Shown: positions 52,276 to 60,119 of the stretch, piece after piece | Layout: the number at the start of each line of letters is the position of its first letter | Numbering within the stretch: the first letter of the stretch is position 1 | The notes under the pieces: model-generated | Database searches by the model: none | What the model saw: only the letters and a program-made list of their open reading frames with translations | What the model was told of the DNA's origin: nothing | Program-made: the position numbers and the translations under genes | DNA from: an uncultured Bacteroidales bacterium | GTDB lineage: Bacteria > Bacteroidota > Bacteroidia > Bacteroidales > UBA932 | Direction of reading: 5' to 3' | Assembly: GCA_900318445.1 (NCBI GenBank) | Contig: ONKO01000010.1 | Location: 81,599 to 145,598 of the forward strand | Length of the DNA stretch: 64,000 nucleotides

Positions 52276-52276
52276 G

Positions 52277-53125
52277 ATGAACAGTTTCGACTACCTGGAA
52301 GTGGCCGTGGAGCTGGCTCCCTTCACCGAGGAAGGGGCCGATATCCTCATGGCCGAGCTCGGGGAGCTTCCCTTCGACTCCTTCGTGACGGAGGATCCCT
52401 TCCTGAAGTGCTATATTCCCACAGACCGGTACCGCGCCTCCGACGTAAAGGTGGTGCTGAGCGGTTACCCCTTCGTGGCGGGGTTCAAGGCAACGCCCGT
52501 CGAGGGTCAGAACTGGAACAAGGCCTGGGAAGAGACGTTCCAGCCCATTGTGGTGGACGGGAAAGTGACCATCAAGGCTCCGTTCAACGAGGAGGTGCGC
52601 CGCACACGGTACAATATCTGGATAGATCCCCAGATGGCTTTCGGAACCGGCTCGCACCACACCACCTATATGATGATGCAGCAGATGCTGGGCATTGACA
52701 TGCGGGGACTCTCCGTGGTGGACATGGGCTGCGGAACGGCTATCCTGGCCATTCTGGCGGCCAAGATGGGCGCGCGCAAGGTGTTTGCCGTGGACATTGA
52801 CGCCGTGGCGGCAAAATCGGCCTGGGGCAACTGCCGGTGGAACAAGGTGGGCTCACGCGTAGAGGTGGCCTGCGGAGACGCTTCGCTCCTGCAGATGGGC
52901 TCCTACGATGTCCTTTTGGCCAATATTCACCGCAATATCATTCTGGAAGACCTGCCCACCTACAAGCGCTCCCTGCGCCGGGGCGGGCACATTCTCCTCA
53001 GCGGATTCTATGAGGCCGATGTCCCTGCCATCGAGAAGGCGGCAATGGAGCTGGGGCTTTCGCCTCTGGACCGGGTGGCGGATGAAGGATGGTGCTGCCT
53101 CCATCTTTGTGACGCCCAATCATAA
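52277..53125 (+). CDS. prmA: Ribosomal protein L11 methyltransferase
   Basis: This 282-residue SAM-dependent enzyme methylates uL11. The N-terminal substrate domain (FDYLEVAVELAPFTEEGADI) precedes the methyltransferase core with MAFGTGSHHTTYMMMQQML, the SAM motif VVDMGCGTAILAILAAKMGA, and DVLLANIHRNIILEDLPTYK with the NIHRN variant of the post-I motif. I chose ATG 52277 rather than a start 10 codons earlier inside the AsmA gene. The 3' end overlaps the convergent lipoprotein gene by 6 bases. Confidence 0.93.
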   Translation: MNSFDYLEVAVELAPFTEEGADILMAELGELPFDSFVTEDPFLKCYIPTDRYRASDVKVVLSGYPFVAGFKATPVEGQNWNKAWEETFQPIVVDGKVTIKAPFNEEVRRTRYNIWIDPQMAFGTGSHHTTYMMMQQMLGIDMRGLSVVDMGCGTAILAILAAKMGARKVFAVDIDAVAAKSAWGNCRWNKVGSRVEVACGDASLLQMGSYDVLLANIHRNIILEDLPTYKRSLRRGGHILLSGFYEADVPAIEKAAMELGLSPLDRVADEGWCCLHLCDAQS

Positions 53126-54337
53126 GTCGTTGTAAACTGTCAGGATAAACCGGAGGCAGCCCATGGTATGCGCGCCATAGTCTCCGAAATTACAGCGTAT
53201 ATCCTGCTGCTTAAAATAGTCTACTGCCTTGAGGGAATTTTCAAAAGGGACGGTATCGTCCTGCCGGCTATGGTATAAGTAAACAGGAGACTCCGGCTTG
53301 AAGTTGAGCACGGAGTTTTTCATCAGGGCTTTATAGAGACGGGCTGTCTCCTCACTGGTTTTGTCGCGGCCCTTTTCGGTCATAATCTCTGACAGATAGC
53401 GGGAGCCGATGAGTTTGTTGATCTGTTTCACCGTGTACTGCTTGGAATTGATCCACTCGTCGTAGTGCAGGAGAAGGTTTCCCTTGAAGAAGTCACACAT
53501 GTTCAGGCCCAGCCCTTCTCCTTCGTTGATTCCCTGGGTAATCATGGGAATGGCCGACGGAATACCGGTCTCGTTCATCTGCATGGAGACATCGAAAGTG
53601 CCAGCCAGGTCGTAAGGGCCGGATCCGGCGTAAGCCATCTGGACGGGAAACACGTCGCGGTATTCTTCCTGGAGGATGTTCATGACGGCCAGGGTGGTGG
53701 AGCCGCCCTGGGAATAGCCCACCAGAATAACTTTGTCACTTTCGGGGCTGCGGCCGATGTGTTCCAGGTAGGGTTTTACGGCCAGCCCCATGTCTATCAC
53801 GCTTTGTGCGGTGCTGCGCGTGTGCATGTAAGGGTGGATGCGATTTCTGGTGACACCGTAGCCGATATAATCGGCAATGGCCACGGCATAGCCTTTGGCG
53901 GCAAGGATTCCTTCCAGGGGGAAGGTTTCCGAGGGTGCTTCGTAATTGGCGGCCACGGTGTAGTGGCTCACCAGTACCAGGTTCCGGATGGGGCCATCGG
54001 CCGGGATGACCAGCTTTCCCGACTGCGTGAGAGGAGTAATTCCGTCCACGTCGTGTCCCTTGAATGTGCCGGCGATATGGATAACTTTCTCGCTGTTGAT
54101 AATGCCCAGCATATTGCGCGCGATGCCGGCAACGTCGGTACGGGCCACTTTGGTTTCGCTGTCCTCCAGGTCTTCCATGAGCTGGACCTCCGGGTTCAGT
54201 GAGCCGTCCTCCAGGACTACATCCGAAGACTTGACCCGGATGACATGGAAGGTTTCAAAGTCTACCAGCTCCACCGTAGGATGGGTGCAGGCAGAAAGAA
54301 AAAGAGCCAGGGCTATAGGGGGAAGAAGTCGTTTCAT
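53120..54337 (-). CDS. Lipoprotein with alpha/beta-hydrolase (lipase-like) fold
   Basis: This 405-residue lipoprotein (signal MKRLLPPIALALFLSACTHP with lipobox LSAC) resembles secretory lipase-type alpha/beta hydrolases. The nucleophile elbow is VGYSQGGSTT near 190; a later aspartate is in YLYHSRQDDTVPF near 345 and the histidine in FGDYGAHTMGC near 380, making a plausible catalytic triad. It should sit in an outer or inner membrane leaflet facing the periplasm or outside. The downstream partner of the upstream barrel gene is spaced by 5 bases. Substrate unknown. Confidence 0.8.
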   Translation of the reverse strand: MKRLLPPIALALFLSACTHPTVELVDFETFHVIRVKSSDVVLEDGSLNPEVQLMEDLEDSETKVARTDVAGIARNMLGIINSEKVIHIAGTFKGHDVDGITPLTQSGKLVIPADGPIRNLVLVSHYTVAANYEAPSETFPLEGILAAKGYAVAIADYIGYGVTRNRIHPYMHTRSTAQSVIDMGLAVKPYLEHIGRSPESDKVILVGYSQGGSTTLAVMNILQEEYRDVFPVQMAYAGSGPYDLAGTFDVSMQMNETGIPSAIPMITQGINEGEGLGLNMCDFFKGNLLLHYDEWINSKQYTVKQINKLIGSRYLSEIMTEKGRDKTSEETARLYKALMKNSVLNFKPESPVYLYHSRQDDTVPFENSLKAVDYFKQQDIRCNFGDYGAHTMGCLRFILTVYNDL

Positions 54338-54342
54338 AGTTG

Positions 54343-54894
54343 TCAGAATTGGTAGTTCAGGCTCAGGGATACAAGGCGCGCGCCGGCCATGTAGATATTG
54401 TGAGGGCTGGTAAGGGCATTCAGAAGGCCCAGTTCAAAGCCGATGGTAAGGGGACCCTCTCCCAGCTGGACACCGGCGAAGTTCAGGTTCAGGGCAGGGA
54501 CGAACTCACGGCCGCCCGCGTTGTCGAAGGCGAAAAGGAGTCCGGCGCCCACGCCGGAGTACATCTGTACCATACGGGTTCGAAGGTAGGTGAAGCGGAC
54601 TGTGGGGAGAAACGTAAGATCGTAGTCGTTCATCTCGGCCCGGTATATTCCCTGGAAGTCCAGCTGTGCACCCACGCTCACAACACGGGTAAAACGGTAC
54701 TGGTACTCGGCGAAAAGATGACCGGTATATCCTTTGCCGCCCCTGTCAAGCCCGGCCGACGGGAAAGCCATGGACTCGAAGAGCATGTCTCCCCAGCCTA
54801 CACGCACCAGATGGCGAGGGTTGGCACTTTTGAGACTGTTGCCGTATGCCAACGACGAAAGGGATAACATGATAGTTATCAGAAGCTTTTTCAT
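54343..54894 (-). CDS. Small outer-membrane beta-barrel-like protein
   Basis: A 183-residue exported protein from ATG 54894 (signal KKLLITIMLSLSSLAYGNSL). The rest alternates polar and hydrophobic residues in short strands (HLFAEYQYRFTRVVSVGAQL, then MVQMYSGVGAGLLFAFDN) and ends with Phe (VSLSLNYQF), the usual outer-membrane barrel end. The 25-residue N-terminal extension to an earlier start lacks these features. It is cotranscribed with the lipase-like lipoprotein. The family could not be named. Confidence 0.7.
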   Translation of the reverse strand: MKKLLITIMLSLSSLAYGNSLKSANPRHLVRVGWGDMLFESMAFPSAGLDRGGKGYTGHLFAEYQYRFTRVVSVGAQLDFQGIYRAEMNDYDLTFLPTVRFTYLRTRMVQMYSGVGAGLLFAFDNAGGREFVPALNLNFAGVQLGEGPLTIGFELGLLNALTSPHNIYMAGARLVSLSLNYQF

Positions 54895-54955
54895 TAGTTC
54901 ATAGTTTAGTTCTGCAATTTTACGAACTAATTTGCAATCTAACAAACGAAATTCG

Positions 54956-54963
54956 TATATTTG
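54956..54963 (+). promoter_or_regulatory. Putative promoter -7 box for tRNA-Leu
   Basis: TATATTTG lies 13 bases before the mature tRNA 5' end, the same spacing as at tRNA-Gln. Confidence 0.6.
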
Positions 54964-54975
54964 CAACACTTTTTT

Positions 54976-55057
54976 GCGGGCGTGTTGGAATTGGTAGACA
55001 ACCCAGACTTAGGATCTGGTGCCTCACGGCGTATGGGTTCGAGTCCCTTCGCCCGCA
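54976..55057 (+). tRNA. tRNA-Leu (anticodon TAG)
   Basis: The acceptor arms GCGGGCG and CGCCCGC pair fully. The anticodon stem CCAGA / TCTGG encloses CTTAGGA with TAG, and a long variable arm (TGCCTCACGGCGT) marks a class II tRNA. T-loop GTTCGAGTC is present. CCA is not encoded. Confidence 0.93.
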
Positions 55058-55079
55058 CGAACTTACACTAACGCACAGG

Positions 55080-55144
55080 CTTACGCTTCGTAAGTCCGCT
55101 CACGTTACCCCCTCCCATACCCTCCCCTCGGGGGAGGGCTTTTT
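55080..55144 (+). terminator. tRNA-Leu terminator within the tRNA-linked repeat
   Basis: A short CTTACG-CTT-CGTAAG hairpin is followed by ACGTTACCCCC and the palindrome CCCTCCCC-TCG-GGGGAGGG (55120-55138) with a CTTTTT tail. The ACGTTACCCCC plus palindrome block matches the repeat after tRNA-Gln. Confidence 0.75.
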
Positions 55145-55273
55145 GTCGCTACGCTCCGAAATCCATTCGATTCAAGCTTTTACAAAACGCCGGGCGCCTG
55201 CTGGCGCCTTTTTCGTGCGGGGAAAAGGACTCCCTCCTTGTCGGGCTTCGCCCTCCAGAATCTTGCGGTCACT

Positions 55274-55411
55274 TTGCCGCGTTGACAGCCAGAATACAGT
55301 AGAAGGCCGATTTCGCGTCAACGCGGCAAGGAAATAGGCAGTTTTTGCCCAAAAGCTTGCCGCGTTGACACATAGAACGCACAGGATGCCGTTTTTCTGT
55401 CGACGCGGCAA
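55274..55411. repeat. Two tandem palindromic repeats (GCCGCGTTGAC type)
   Basis: The first unit pairs TTGCCGCGTTGAC (55274-55286) with GTCAACGCGGCAA (55317-55329). The second pairs TTGCCGCGTTGACA (55357-55370) with TGTCGACGCGGCAA (55398-55411), one G-T pair. Loops are about 30 bases and differ. These fill much of the 429-base gap between tRNA-Leu and rhuM (55058-55486), which otherwise holds a terminator and a promoter. Confidence 0.85.
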
Positions 55412-55461
55412 ATTACTTGTTGCAATGTTTACAAAGATTTGTATTTGGGTATGCATTGGAG

Positions 55462-55469
55462 TATCTTTG
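55462..55469 (+). promoter_or_regulatory. Putative promoter -7 box for rhuM
   Basis: TATCTTTG lies 18 bases before the rhuM ATG at 55487. The box is intact although the gene is not. Confidence 0.6.
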
Positions 55470-55486
55470 CACAAAACGTTGACGTT

Positions 55487-56544
55487 ATGTCTAAGAAAAA
55501 AGAAATATCCATTCGTTCCGGCGCAGCTGAGTATCTTTCATATGTCGCATCGGTTGGAGACCAACCACTAAACGTGGAATTGCGCTATGAGGATGAGAAT
55601 ATTTGGCTGACACAGCGATTGATGGCAGAGTTGTATGGAGTGGAAGTATCCACGGTCAACGAGCATATATCCAAAATTTTCAGTGATGGAGAACTGCAAG
55701 AAGAAGCAACTATTCGGAAATTCCGAATAGTTCAACAGGAAGGGAATAGAATGGTTAACAGGAACACCATTCATTACAACCTGCAAATGATTATTGCAGT
55801 GGGGTTTAAAGTGAATAATGAGCGCGCTGTTCAGTTCCGCAAGTGGGCCAATGGTATCGTGAAGGAGTACACCATTAAAGGCTGGGATATGGACGATATC
55901 CGGCTCAAAGAGGGCGGATTCCTTACGGATAAATACTTCGATGCCCAGTTGGAGAGAATTCGGGAAATCCGGATGAGCGAACGCAAGTTCTATCAGAAGA
56001 TAACCGACATTTACGCCACATCGCTGGACTATGATCCACAGGCTCCGGCAACAGTCCGTTTCTATGCTACCGTACAAAACAAGCTCCACTATGCTATTCA
56101 CGGCCACACTGCTGCTGAACTTATATGGAAAGGGCCGATGCCGAGAAGGACCATATGGGCCTTACAACGTGGGAAGATGCACCAATGGGGAAGGTCCGTA
56201 AATCGGATGTAACCATTGCCAAGAATTACTTGAGTGAAGACGAACTAGCCCAACTCGGCCGCATGGTATCGGCCTATCTTGATTTAGCTGAAAGCATGGC
56301 GCTACGCCACATTCCCATGACCATGGAAGACTGGGAAACCCGCCTTAATGGTTTCTTAACATTGATGGACCGCGAGGTCATTGCTGACGCCGGCAAGGTT
56401 AGTGCGGAGATGGCAAAAATCCACGCGGAAACAGAGTGGGAAAAGTATCGAATTGTTCAAGACCGTCTCTATCAGAGTGATTTCGACCGCTTCCTTCTCC
56501 TTGAAGAGGAGTCCGCCACAATTTCAAAACAGTCTAAATCTTAA
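55487..56544 (+). pseudogene. RhuM family protein, frameshifted
   Basis: The first frame (MSKKKEISIRSGAAEY) carries the RhuM/Fic-associated pattern LTQRLMAELYGVEVSTVNEH and NYNLQMIIAVGFKVNNERAV-like text (HYNLQMIIAVGFKVNNERAV). It reaches HGHTAAELI at about 56122, then reads an unrelated tail to 56212. The second frame resumes at once with ERADAEKDHMGLTTWEDAP and runs to 56544 (AKNYLSEDELAQLGRMVSAY). Joined, they make one normal-length RhuM of about 350 residues, so a single indel near 56122 has split it. Base use is visibly AT-richer than the neighbours. RhuM is a Salmonella pathogenicity-island name; its activity is unknown. Confidence 0.9.
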
Positions 56545-56608
56545 GATTATTCGAAACGTTAATTATCTGTATTCCATATAGATAAATAGCCTCAAAGTCT
56601 TCAAAAAT

Positions 56609-56637
56609 GGTTCGAAAATTGTCCCATTGCCCGCACC
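56609..56637. repeat. Degenerate copy of the tRNA-Leu 3' end (possible att site)
   Basis: GGTTCGA, GTCCC and GCCCGCAC occur in this order, as in the T arm and acceptor of tRNA-Leu (55036-55058), with short insertions. If real, it marks the far edge of an element that entered at the tRNA. Confidence 0.4.
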
Positions 56638-56680
56638 CTAAAAAAGCGCTCCATTTCGGGGCGCCTTTGAAATTTAATGC

Positions 56681-56711
56681 GGGTAACTTGACATATTTTG
56701 TCAAGTTACCC
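56681..56711. repeat. Perfect 13-bp palindrome after ridA
   Basis: GGGTAACTTGACA and TGTCAAGTTACCC flank the loop TATTT. It is 15 bases past the ridA stop and probably terminates ridA, although no T run follows on that strand. Confidence 0.7.
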
Positions 56712-56725
56712 ACATCGTCGACATC

Positions 56726-57103
56726 TTACTCTGCCGCAATGCACTCTATTTCCACGAGCGCACCTTTCGGAAGCGTTTTCACGGCTACGGCACTGCGGGC
56801 CGGGAACGGAGCGGAAAAGAACTGGGCGTAGACCTCGTTCATGGCGGCGAAATCGGCCATGTCGGCAAGAAATACGGTGGTCTTCACCACATTTTTGAGA
56901 GAGAGGCCGGCGGCTTCAAGGATGGAAGCGGCGTTGATGAGGCTCTGACGGGTCTGCTCCTTCACACCGCCTTCAGGGAAGGCGCCCGTTGCGGGGTCGA
57001 TGGGAAGCTGTCCGGAAACAAAAACGAGCCCGGCACCGCTACTGATAGCCTGGCTATAAGGTCCGATGGCCGCAGGGGCCTTGTCTGAATGGATGGGTTT
57101 CAT
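56726..57103 (-). CDS. ridA: RidA family enamine/imine deaminase
   Basis: This 125-residue protein is of the Rid/YjgF/UK114 family. The signature block KAPAAIGPYSQAISSGAGLVF at the N-terminus, GGVKEQTRQSLINAASILEA in the middle, and PKGALVEIECIAAE at the end with the conserved ARSAVAVKTLPKGA arginine are all present. RidA hydrolyses reactive enamines released by PLP enzymes. It follows dsbD by 10 bases on the same strand. Confidence 0.95.
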   Translation of the reverse strand: MKPIHSDKAPAAIGPYSQAISSGAGLVFVSGQLPIDPATGAFPEGGVKEQTRQSLINAASILEAAGLSLKNVVKTTVFLADMADFAAMNEVYAQFFSAPFPARSAVAVKTLPKGALVEIECIAAE

Positions 57104-57113
57104 ATCAAATGCT

Positions 57114-58973
57114 TTAGAATTTCAGGAATGCGGCAAAGGCCTCCACATCCAGATTGTAGCCACGAGGGCCACGCAGGGTGTTACCGGAAGCGTCCAGGAT
57201 GAAGTAATTGGGCTGGGAATTGACCCCGAAGCGGTCCAGGACCAGTTTGGAATTGACTCGGCCCACATCTTTGAGCACTTTCCCATTCTCGGTAGTAACC
57301 CACTTCTCTTCGGGGAGGCGGGTTTTATCGTCTACATAGAGAGAGACAATCACGTAGTCTTCCGAGAGCTGCTTGAGGACCGAAGGGGCACTCCACACGC
57401 GGGCCTCCATCTCACGGCAGTTCACGCAGCCGTGGCCGGTAATGTCTACAAACACCTTCTTCCCGGTAGCGGCAGCTACAGTCAGGCCATCCTGAAGGTC
57501 CGTATATCCCGTGAGGCCATGCGGCAGGGACACCTCGGAAGGAGCCAGCGCCGCCTCGGGGACCGCCGGTTGTGCCGGAGCACTGCCGAGAACGAAATCC
57601 TGCGTCTGGATGGGAGGAAGATATCCGCTCAGGGCCTTGAGAGGGGCACCCCACATGCCGGGAATCATATATACCACAAAGGCAAAGTCTGCAATTACCA
57701 ACGCCAGACGGCCTACGGAGAGATGCTCCAGAGGAGTGTCGTGCTTAAACCGGATCTTACCCAGCAGGTACAGCCCCAGCAGCGAGAACACCACAATCCA
57801 GATAGCCAGGTAAACTTCGCGGTCCAGCAGGTGCCAGTGGTACGTCTGGTCTGCGGTGGAGAGGAACTTGAGGCCCAGGGCAATTTCTACGAAGCCCAGC
57901 ACCACCTTCACGCTGTTGAGCCAGCCGCCGCTCTTCGGGAGCTTCTTCAGGACAGAAGGGAAGAAAGCCAGCAGGGCGAACGGCAGGGCAAAGGCCACGC
58001 TGAAAGCCAGCATGGTCACCATCGGGACCCAGAACTCTCCCTGGGTGCTCTTGATGAGCACGGTTCCCACGATGGGACCGGTGCAGCTGAAACTTACCAG
58101 CACCAGCGTAAGGGCCAGGAAGAACACGCCGGCAAGGCCGCCTTTGTTACTGCCTGCATCGGCCTTGGTGGTCCAGCTGGAAGGAAGGGTAATTTCGAAC
58201 GCACCGAAGAAGGACGCGGCGAACACCATGAATATCACGAAGAACAGGATGTTCGGGATCCAGTGCGTGGACAGCCAGTTAAAGATGTCGGCCGTGACGG
58301 CAGAACCGCCCGCCGCCCAGGTGAGGCCAATGATAAGGCAGATGGGCAGCGTATACAGCAGCACAATGAAAAGGCCGTACATGAAGGCGTTGAAACGGCC
58401 GCGGGCGGCACTTCCGCTTTGCTTGAGGAAGAAGGACACCGTCATGGGCACCATGGGGAACACGCAGGGAGTGAGCAGCATGAGGAAGCCCCAGAGGATG
58501 GCCTCCAGGATAAGGCTCCACAGACTGCCGGCCGATGCCGACGAAGCCGTGGAGGCCGATGCCGCCACCTCCACCGGGATGGAAAACTCGTAATCCTCCG
58601 GCATATTGCACTGGTCTCCGCTGCAGGCGCTCCAGGTAACGCTGCCCTTCACGGTAGCGGAAGCAGAGACCGTCACATCCTGCCGGAGCACATAGGTTCC
58701 CGTCACCACCTGTTCTCCTTTGTAGTCTGAGGGAGTATATTCCTCAACCGGGGTTCCCACAAGGGCTACGCCCTCCCCTTCCTCTACGGAGAGGATCGTT
58801 CCCACATAAGCATCCCCCATGGGATGTACGTAGTAGTCGGGGGCGATGGTGCCGGTAACCACCAGCTGATACTGATTATCTTGGACAGGATTTACCTGCG
58901 CTTTCCAGGAAACGGACGGCATGCCGGGGAGAAGCAGTGCCGATAAAAGAAAAGAAATGACACTTTTTAACAT
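57114..58973 (-). CDS. dsbD: Thiol:disulfide interchange protein DsbD
   Basis: This 619-residue protein has the three DsbD parts: a periplasmic alpha-domain (residues about 20-170, CSGDQCNMPEDYEFSIPVEV), eight membrane helices with the redox cysteines in LLTPCVFPMVPMTVSFF and VSFSCTGPIVGTVL, and a C-terminal thioredoxin-like domain with GHGCVNCREMEARVW. It passes electrons from cytoplasmic thioredoxin to periplasmic proteins. I use ATG 58973 (MLKSVISFLLSALL, a clear signal peptide); 3 codons upstream is only a TTG. The -7 box sits right before it. Two periplasmic thioredoxin-like proteins elsewhere in the window are possible clients. Confidence 0.94.
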   Translation of the reverse strand: MLKSVISFLLSALLLPGMPSVSWKAQVNPVQDNQYQLVVTGTIAPDYYVHPMGDAYVGTILSVEEGEGVALVGTPVEEYTPSDYKGEQVVTGTYVLRQDVTVSASATVKGSVTWSACSGDQCNMPEDYEFSIPVEVAASASTASSASAGSLWSLILEAILWGFLMLLTPCVFPMVPMTVSFFLKQSGSAARGRFNAFMYGLFIVLLYTLPICLIIGLTWAAGGSAVTADIFNWLSTHWIPNILFFVIFMVFAASFFGAFEITLPSSWTTKADAGSNKGGLAGVFFLALTLVLVSFSCTGPIVGTVLIKSTQGEFWVPMVTMLAFSVAFALPFALLAFFPSVLKKLPKSGGWLNSVKVVLGFVEIALGLKFLSTADQTYHWHLLDREVYLAIWIVVFSLLGLYLLGKIRFKHDTPLEHLSVGRLALVIADFAFVVYMIPGMWGAPLKALSGYLPPIQTQDFVLGSAPAQPAVPEAALAPSEVSLPHGLTGYTDLQDGLTVAAATGKKVFVDITGHGCVNCREMEARVWSAPSVLKQLSEDYVIVSLYVDDKTRLPEEKWVTTENGKVLKDVGRVNSKLVLDRFGVNSQPNYFILDASGNTLRGPRGYNLDVEAFAAFLKF

Positions 58974-58979
58974 AACGTG

Positions 58980-58987
58980 CAAAGATA
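58980..58987 (-). promoter_or_regulatory. Putative promoter -7 box for dsbD-ridA
   Basis: CAAAGATA on the plus strand is TATCTTTG on the minus strand. The dsbD ATG starts 7 bases after the box, where transcription should begin, so a leaderless mRNA is likely. Confidence 0.6.
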
Positions 58988-58998
58988 CTATTTTTTCT

Positions 58999-59006
58999 TA
59001 TCTTTG
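58999..59006 (+). promoter_or_regulatory. Putative promoter -7 box for the exported unknown protein
   Basis: TATCTTTG with the gene ATG 7 bases after it (59013). It faces away from the dsbD box 11 bases to the left. Confidence 0.6.
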
Positions 59007-59012
59007 CAGCCT

Positions 59013-60119
59013 ATGACACACAAGCAGTTTTTTCTTTCCATTATAGCGGGCCTGCTTCTTCTTGCACCCGCCGAAGGCCTCTACGCCCAGTCCCGCAGCG
59101 AAACTTCGCAGTTTAACAAAACCATGAAGAAGCCGTCGGTGAAAGCCGCCGACAAATTCCTCAAGAAATATCCGTCCTCCGTCTATGCCCCCAAGGTGCA
59201 ACAGATGAAGGATTCCCTCCTGTACCTGGTCTTTGTGGAGCAGAACGTGAGCCGGATCACGCATGAGGACGCCATCCGGGTGTCCGGAGGCAAGCCACTC
59301 GATGCCATCGGCTGGAAAAAAGACGGCCAGGAGCACATTCTGTCGCTGGAAGACGACTTTTCCCTCCGGGTGCTCAGCCCCGACGGAGTGCTTCAGGAGC
59401 GCCGTTTCCTGAACGTGTACACCATGGAAGAAACCTCGCACGCACCCGTCATTGTAACACCGATGGAAATTGTCACGCCCTTCGGGAAAGAGCGCCAGCT
59501 CATCCACTTTGCCTACCGTCTGGGAGACCGCGAATTTGTGGAAGCCCTCTATAACCCGGAGGAAGACCTCCTGTCCCAGGCCATCTTCTACGGCACGCCC
59601 CTCACAGAAGGCCGCATCGAAGGCCAGAGCCCCGAAATGATGGAAGGCGTCATCCAGACTGCCGAAATCTCCTGGCTCGCCGCCCGCCTCAGGGAAAACG
59701 AAGCCCTCGTTCCCCTCTCCAAGGCCGATCTTCTCACCGACACCGCCATCCAGTGGTGGATAAAGAAAAACCCCAAGGCAGAGACTACAGCCTCCAAACT
59801 CACCTTTGGCCAGCTGGACCCGGAATCTTCCCTTGTAGAAGCCTTCAAAAAGGCCCGCAAGGAAAAAGGCAAAAACGCAAACGCCGCCCAGTTTGACCTT
59901 CGCGGCTACACGGTCATCTGCATCCAAAACCGAAAGGATGGAAACTATACGCTGGTGTGGTGCGAGCCCGTATGCCGCAACAAAAAGACCGACAAGTACC
60001 TGGACACTTTCTTCTTCGAGAGCGACGGCACCACCCTGGACCTTATCTACTACAAGGCCAAGACCACCTTCAAGATTAAGATCGCTTTGCCTTCCCAGGC
60101 CGTACGGCACTTGAAATAG
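59013..60119 (+). CDS. Exported protein of unknown function
   Basis: A 368-residue protein with a signal peptide (THKQFFLSIIAGLLLLAPAE GLYAQ split here after residue 20). I chose ATG 59013 because the -7 box lies just before it. Residues 30-60 are a basic tetratricopeptide-like stretch (AADKFLKKYPSSVYAPKVQQ), and the middle and end are beta-rich (GYTVICIQNRKDGNYTLVWC). No named family was recognised. Its last 44 bases overlap the 3' end of the convergent lnt gene. Confidence 0.75.
   Translation: MTHKQFFLSIIAGLLLLAPAEGLYAQSRSETSQFNKTMKKPSVKAADKFLKKYPSSVYAPKVQQMKDSLLYLVFVEQNVSRITHEDAIRVSGGKPLDAIGWKKDGQEHILSLEDDFSLRVLSPDGVLQERRFLNVYTMEETSHAPVIVTPMEIVTPFGKERQLIHFAYRLGDREFVEALYNPEEDLLSQAIFYGTPLTEGRIEGQSPEMMEGVIQTAEISWLAARLRENEALVPLSKADLLTDTAIQWWIKKNPKAETTASKLTFGQLDPESSLVEAFKKARKEKGKNANAAQFDLRGYTVICIQNRKDGNYTLVWCEPVCRNKKTDKYLDTFFFESDGTTLDLIYYKAKTTFKIKIALPSQAVRHLK

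Noticed and set aside
55487-56544. Programmed frameshifting in rhuM
   Set aside because: There is no heptameric slippery site or downstream structure, and RhuM homologues are read in one frame; a simple indel is likelier.
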